DNA from: Bacillota bacterium
Lineage (GTDB): Bacteria > Bacillota > Clostridia > Peptostreptococcales > Anaerovoracaceae
Direction of reading: 5' to 3'
Assembly: GCA_016281165.1 (NCBI GenBank)
Contig: JAEEIC010000217.1
Span: 1-8,375 of the forward strand
Length of the DNA: 8,375 nucleotides
Under the pieces are notes generated by a model. That model was not told the origin of the DNA. It searched no databases and saw nothing but the letters and a program-made list of their open reading frames with translations. Positions 4,715 to 8,375 of the stretch are shown here, one piece after another. The stretch's first letter is position 1, and each line of letters starts with the position of its first letter. Position numbers and translations under genes: made by a program.

Positions 4715-7267
4715 TTATTCTGTTTTGACCGTATCTTCGCTCCAGTTCTGCTCCATGAACCTGTGGAACACGGCGGCCGCCTGGCTGCGCAGAGTCGTGC
4801 CCCTGGGATCCAGGGTCTTTTCGTCGTGGCCCGTGATGAGGCCGCTGCCGTTGGCCCAGCTCAGGGCTTCTTTCGCGTAAGCGCTTATCTCGCCGCTGTC
4901 CTCATAGGAGGAGAGCTCGCCTTCGGCGGTAAGATCAAAGCCCTTGTACTGAGCGTATCTGTACATTATCGCCGCCAGCTGCTCCCTGGTGATGTCCCTG
5001 CCGGGCCTGAAGGTCCCGTCGCCGTAGCCGTCGACTATGCCGTTCGCCGCCGCCCAGGCGACCGCTTTTTCGTAATACGAGCCCTCGGCGACGTCGGTGA
5101 AGCTCTGCCCCTCTTCCGCCCTGTCCACGGAGATCCCGGGCTCGCCCTCGAGGCGCCAGAGCATGGTGACTATCATCGCCCTGGTGGCGGCCTTCTTCGG
5201 GCTGAAGGTATCGGCGGAGGTGCCGTCCATGAGGCCGTTCGCAAAGGCGTAGGATACATCCGCGAAGAACCAGTCGCTCTCGCTCACGTCGCTGAAGGGG
5301 AGCTCCGCTGCCGCGGTCTCCGCCGGCGATCCGCCTTCGGGCGGGGTCTGGGGCTGTCCTTCCGCCGGAGCCTGGGGCCGGCCGGCGCTCTGCGCCGCTT
5401 CGGGATCCCAGTCGCTCACGCCCGAGAAGCTGTTGACCTTCTTCTCCATGGCGAAGACAGTGTTCGCGCCGCTGAGGTCTGTATTTTCTCCGCCCATGCT
5501 GCCGGGCCTTCCCTGCGCGGGATCGAAGCCCTCGGGAAGCTCGGGACGCTCGCCGCTAAAGCTTTCGGGAGGCTCCATACCTTCGGGCCTCTGTCCGCCG
5601 AAGCCCCCGGGCCTCATCTGCCCCTGGCCTCCTTCCGGTCTCTGGCCGCCCTGGGGCCCGCCGAAGCGGAAGCGCCCGCCCAGATCGTCAGTACCGGTGT
5701 AGCACTGCTGCCTGGCCTCCTCGCTGAAGCCCGTGACCGTGCTCACGTCATAGACTCCCTCGGTCTCGCTGCCCTCGACGTTGCCGCCGATGTATACATA
5801 GTATTCCTTTCCGGTCTCTATGCCGGGCGCGGAGACTATGGCTCCGCTGTAGGTCCTGACGTTCGCGCCGGCGACCTCGTCCTTGTCCGGGTCGTAGGCG
5901 AAGACGACATTGCCTTCGGTATCGGTAACGATGATGGCTTCGTCGGCGCTCTGATAGCCCGAGAAGCGCAGGTTCATGGCCGCCTGGCCGCCTTCGGCGT
6001 CGTCGCCGCTGCTGGCGTAGTCCATGGTTGAGCCCAGGGCGACCACGGTGCCGCCGTAGATATAGGTGCCTTTCTCGGAGTCGATGCCCGAGTCGGACGC
6101 GGGCTTGGCCATGGAGATCAGGGTGCCGCCGTTCACGACGACCCAGCCGTTGGAATCGATGCCGTCGCCCTCGCGGCCCAGGCCCGCCAGTATATGCAGG
6201 CTTCCGCCGTTCACCGTCAGCACCGAGACGTCGTCTTCGTTCACGTTTATGCCGTCGTCCTGCGAGAAGATATTGACGTTCCCGCCGTTCACGCTCAGGT
6301 GCAGCTCGGAGCCGAGGCCCTCGTACTCAGAATAGATGTTGAGCACGCCGCTGCCCTCTTCGCCGCCGCCGATGTTCATGCTGACGTAGGAATATACCGC
6401 GCCGTCGAGCTTTCTGGCCTTCTTCTGCAGGGGCACGCTGCCCTCTACCTGCTCGTCGTCGTCCTTGAGCTTGGTCTTGAGCATCCTGAAGACGTTGGCT
6501 CCGCTCATGTTGTTCACGCTGCCGTCGGCGATCACTATATTCGCTCCCGCCGCGGAGGTATCGACCTCGGCGCTGTACTGGGCCTTGTCCTCCCAGGTAT
6601 TGTCGCACTCGTAGGCGCTGAAGAAGACGAGGGCGGGAGCCACGCTGCAGTCCACGCTGACCCCGTTGAGGATAAGAGTGACTTTGGCGTTCTCATCGAT
6701 GAAGGTCTCGTCCTCATCGCCCAGATCGATCCTGATCTGGCCGTGCCACTCGCCGCTGATCTCGTAGGTGCCGGGCTGAGTGATGTAAAGGACCGCGTTG
6801 CCGTAGGCCTCCTCCTCGCTGTGCATCATCGAGGCCGGGACCTCGTCTCCCTGCACCGGCAGGGTGGCGAAGATCATATCGGTATAGCCTTCGGCTGTAT
6901 AGTAGTAGGCCCATTCCTGCTCGTCGTCATACCTGACCCTGGTGAAGCCCGAGACGTCGAGCTCGGGATAATAATATATGTCGTGGGAGATGTATACCGC
7001 GGCGTCCGTATCGGGCTCCTCGCCGGTATAGTACTCCGCGGGACTGTTCTTGACGTCGCTGTGCGCCTCGGATGGATCCGCGTGCCAGACATAGTCGAAC
7101 TCCTCGGCTTCTTCTCCGTCCACGACCGCGCTGTGGGTCCAGGAACCGTCCTCTTCTGCCGATGAGAGGACTATCACGTGCGTCTCTTCCTCTTCCGCCG
7201 CGAACACCGCGGGCGCGAGGCTCAAGATGAGCGCGCAGGAGATGATCAATGATAAGAGCTTTTTCAT
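4715..7267 (-). CDS. Secreted SLH-anchored carbohydrate-binding protein (Cthe_2159-like beta-helix)
   Basis: This is an 850-residue surface protein. It begins with a signal peptide, MKKLLSLIISCALILSLAPA followed by VFAAEEEE, with likely cleavage around residues 23-24. Residues about 150-480 resemble the carbohydrate-binding domain of the Clostridium thermocellum Cthe_2159 family, a calcium-dependent polysaccharide-binding beta-helix. The rungs repeat a [VI]NGG turn: SVNGGNVNIF (325-334), TVNGGSLHIL (351-360), VVNGGTLISM (377-386) and IYGGTVVALG (403-412), interleaved with acidic DGI / GID segments (338-340, 368-371, 394-396). Residues about 530-650 form a Gly/Pro-rich linker with two GGQRPEG copies (540-546, 557-563). 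The C-terminus has three S-layer homology repeats (about 656-708, 721-776, 784-838), including TRAM, TREQ and LRSQ at the key motif positions, which would hold it to secondary cell-wall polymer. Start ATG 7267 is chosen because the signal peptide starts there and the longer in-frame ATG at 7309 lies upstream of the likely -10. Ligand is unknown; a structural or adhesive role is inference. Confidence 0.88.
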   Translation of the reverse strand: MKKLLSLIISCALILSLAPAVFAAEEEETHVIVLSSAEEDGSWTHSAVVDGEEAEEFDYVWHADPSEAHSDVKNSPAEYYTGEEPDTDAAVYISHDIYYYPELDVSGFTRVRYDDEQEWAYYYTAEGYTDMIFATLPVQGDEVPASMMHSEEEAYGNAVLYITQPGTYEISGEWHGQIRIDLGDEDETFIDENAKVTLILNGVSVDCSVAPALVFFSAYECDNTWEDKAQYSAEVDTSAAGANIVIADGSVNNMSGANVFRMLKTKLKDDDEQVEGSVPLQKKARKLDGAVYSYVSMNIGGGEEGSGVLNIYSEYEGLGSELHLSVNGGNVNIFSQDDGINVNEDDVSVLTVNGGSLHILAGLGREGDGIDSNGWVVVNGGTLISMAKPASDSGIDSEKGTYIYGGTVVALGSTMDYASSGDDAEGGQAAMNLRFSGYQSADEAIIVTDTEGNVVFAYDPDKDEVAGANVRTYSGAIVSAPGIETGKEYYVYIGGNVEGSETEGVYDVSTVTGFSEEARQQCYTGTDDLGGRFRFGGPQGGQRPEGGQGQMRPGGFGGQRPEGMEPPESFSGERPELPEGFDPAQGRPGSMGGENTDLSGANTVFAMEKKVNSFSGVSDWDPEAAQSAGRPQAPAEGQPQTPPEGGSPAETAAAELPFSDVSESDWFFADVSYAFANGLMDGTSADTFSPKKAATRAMIVTMLWRLEGEPGISVDRAEEGQSFTDVAEGSYYEKAVAWAAANGIVDGYGDGTFRPGRDITREQLAAIMYRYAQYKGFDLTAEGELSSYEDSGEISAYAKEALSWANGSGLITGHDEKTLDPRGTTLRSQAAAVFHRFMEQNWSEDTVKTE

Positions 7268-7299
7268 GGTCTTTCCGCCTTTCTGTTTTATTTGCGAGG

Positions 7300-7308
7300 A
7301 TGATATCA
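7300..7308 (-). promoter_or_regulatory. Extended -10 promoter for the SLH-protein gene
   Basis: On the minus strand TGA-TATCAT gives an extended -10 (TGn plus five of six bases of TATAAT at 7305-7300), with a poor T-rich -35 17 bases upstream. The start of transcription would be near 7293, giving a leader of about 25 bases. This placement makes the ATG at 7309 unusable. Confidence 0.5.
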
Positions 7309-7372
7309 CAGCGCAAGTGAAGAAAAAACGGACTGAAGATGTAAATATTGTGTAGTTAGGGGCAGGTTTGTG

Positions 7373-7381
7373 TGATACGAT
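7373..7381 (+). promoter_or_regulatory. Possible extended -10 promoter for the NIF3-family gene
   Basis: TGA followed by TACGAT (7376-7381) fits an extended -10 element, four of six bases of TATAAT. The -35 region at the correct distance (TAGTTA, 7353-7358) is poor. It would start transcripts near 7388 and give a leader of about 44 bases. Weak evidence, but it is the best candidate in the short divergent gap. Confidence 0.35.
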
Positions 7382-7397
7382 AAAAGCGAAAAGGATC

Positions 7398-7414
7398 GGT
7401 CCTCAGACCAGGAC
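7398..7414 (+). other. Small hairpin in the NIF3 leader
   Basis: GTCCT (7399-7403) pairs with AGGAC (7410-7414) around a six-base loop. A competing pairing, GGTC (7398-7401) with GACC (7406-7409), uses the same bases. The hairpin ends five bases before the ribosome site (AGGGAGG, 7419-7425). It may simply stabilise the message. Confidence 0.35.
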
Positions 7415-7431
7415 AGCAAGGGAGGTATGAA

Positions 7432-8253
7432 ATGCTTTATCAGAACGCCGTCAGCGCGGCCTTTCTCTACGACAGGCTGGAGGAATTCTTCAAGCCCGAG
7501 AGATGCACGGAGATCTTTCCCAAGAAGGGCCTGCAGGAGCACAATACAGAGGTCATAAAAAAGGTCTATACCGCCTGCTTCGCCAGCCTCAGCGTCTTCG
7601 ACAATATCTTCGCCAGAGACGAGAAGAACGTGATGCTCTTCACCCATCACCCCCTCCCCGCCATGCCGAGCCTGCAGGCGGGCTACGACAGGTCCATACC
7701 GAAGGAGTACTTCGACGAGCTCAAAAAGAGGGAGATAAGCTTCTTCTCCTATCACATCCCCCTCGACTGCGCGGGGCCCTATTCCACCGGCGTGAGCCTC
7801 TCCAGGGCCATGGGCTGCGAGCCCTACGATTCCTGGTATCCCCAGAACGGGGTCAATATCGGCGCCCTCAACATGAGCTGCTACAAGAACGTTTACGAGC
7901 TCAAAAAATGCCTTGAGAACACCGTCGGCCACCGCTGCGCCCTCTACCTCTACGGAGACGAGGAGCTGAGGAACGGGCGCTTCGCCATCATGACCGGCGC
8001 CGCCAAGAGCACGGACGCCTACCAGTGGCTGACCGATCTCGACATCAATACCTTCGTGCTGGGCGTCACCAGCCCCACCGTCGACTACACCATAAAGATA
8101 CACGAGGCGGCGAAGGCCAAGCGCATCAATCTCATCGGCGGGACCCACTACTCCACCGAGAAATTCGCTCCCATGGCCATGTGCCGCTGGTTCAGGCACC
8201 TGGGCCTGGACGCCGAGTTCATCCCCGAACCGCCGGTGATGAGCGAGATCTGA
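7432..8253 (+). CDS. NIF3-like dinuclear metal-centre protein, divergent subfamily
   Basis: This is a 273-residue cytosolic protein of the NIF3 / YqfO / GTP cyclohydrolase I type 2 superfamily. Family members form hexameric toroids with two metals per subunit; their cellular role is not settled. The metal ligands are all recognisable: His72-His73 in LFTHHPL, Asp112 in SYHIPLD, and His239 and Glu243 in GGTHYSTEKF. GLQ at 33-35 matches the N-terminal GL[LQ] motif. The protein lacks the extra middle domain found in Bacillus YqfO. It departs from typical members in two places: the usual SAHTNLD is SYHIPLD, and the usual TGE..(H)H strand is replaced by LGVTSPTVDY (210-219). ATG 7432 is preceded by AGGGAGG with six-base spacing, and nothing competes with it. 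The gene stands alone, divergent from the SLH gene and closed by a strong terminator. Family call strong; biochemical function unknown. Confidence 0.9.
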   Translation: MLYQNAVSAAFLYDRLEEFFKPERCTEIFPKKGLQEHNTEVIKKVYTACFASLSVFDNIFARDEKNVMLFTHHPLPAMPSLQAGYDRSIPKEYFDELKKREISFFSYHIPLDCAGPYSTGVSLSRAMGCEPYDSWYPQNGVNIGALNMSCYKNVYELKKCLENTVGHRCALYLYGDEELRNGRFAIMTGAAKSTDAYQWLTDLDINTFVLGVTSPTVDYTIKIHEAAKAKRINLIGGTHYSTEKFAPMAMCRWFRHLGLDAEFIPEPPVMSEI

Positions 8254-8272
8254 TAATTTCCCCTAACGCGCG

Positions 8273-8307
8273 AAAAGACCTCCGGAAGACGCCGGAGGTC
8301 TTTTTTT
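8273..8307. terminator. Strong intrinsic terminator after the NIF3-family gene
   Basis: GACCTCCGG (8277-8285) pairs over nine bases with CCGGAGGTC (8292-8300) around a six-base loop, followed by seven T (8301-8307) on the plus strand. The four A at 8273-8276 give the reverse strand a T-run too, so it could also act on a leftward transcript entering from beyond the right edge. Confidence 0.92.
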
Positions 8308-8375
8308 CATTTAAGGGCGGGAAGGCTGAAACCGTACTTCCCCTTCCCGGAAGTTTTCCCGCGGCGCCCCGGACG

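Noticed and set aside
4763..6031. 422-codon plus-strand frame opposite the SLH protein
   Set aside because: Antisense shadow of a GC-rich gene; the minus frame has a signal peptide, NGG repeats and SLH motifs.
7268..7309. Upstream ATG (7309) as start of the SLH protein
   Set aside because: It would put 14 polar residues before the signal peptide and lies upstream of the likely -10 element.
7306..8199. 297-codon minus-strand frame opposite the NIF3-family gene
   Set aside because: The plus frame contains all NIF3 metal-binding motifs and a good ribosome site; the minus frame shows no family feature.

Overview
The window is a moderately GC-rich bacterial chromosome segment. It probably comes from a Bacillota member of class Clostridia. 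The evidence is purine-rich AGGAGG-type ribosome binding sites, frequent AGG (Arg) and ATA (Ile) codons, a secreted protein anchored by S-layer homology (SLH) domains, and compact intrinsic terminators. No genus can be named from this. Six protein genes are supported, all intact except the first, which runs off the left edge. No tRNA, rRNA, CRISPR array, transposase, phage gene or recognisable toxin/defence gene was seen.

Layout. (1) 1-1104 (-): a long-form AlaX alanyl-tRNA editing hydrolase, missing its last residues. (2) 1105-1534: a 430-bp gene-free stretch. It holds an intrinsic terminator for the upstream operon and five same-oriented matches to the relaxed DnaA-box consensus TTWTNCACA. 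(3) 1535-4118 (-): a two-gene operon, a large serine beta-lactamase-fold hydrolase followed one base later by an RluB/RsuA-type rRNA pseudouridine synthase. (4) 4119-4362: a divergent control region with a credible sigma-A-type promoter on each strand. (5) 4363-4662 (+): a 99-residue, three-helix membrane protein with a His-rich loop, ending at a hairpin that can terminate both converging genes. (6) 4715-7267 (-): a secreted protein of about 850 residues with a beta-helical carbohydrate-binding region of the Cthe_2159 type, a Gly/Pro-rich linker and three SLH repeats. (7) 7268-7431: a second divergent promoter region. (8) 7432-8253 (+): a divergent NIF3-family dinuclear-metal protein, followed by a strong terminator.

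The genes do not form one pathway. Two concern translation quality (AlaX editing and rRNA pseudouridylation), one is a cell-surface polysaccharide-binding protein, one is a conserved metal protein of uncertain function, one is a hydrolase of unknown substrate, and one is an unrecognised membrane protein. Most are separate transcription units with their own terminators. The features most worth follow-up are the DnaA-box-like cluster at 1196-1443, the unusual hydrolase with a long C-terminal extension and no signal peptide, and the orphan His-rich membrane protein. I found no convincing evidence of a wholly new multi-gene system.
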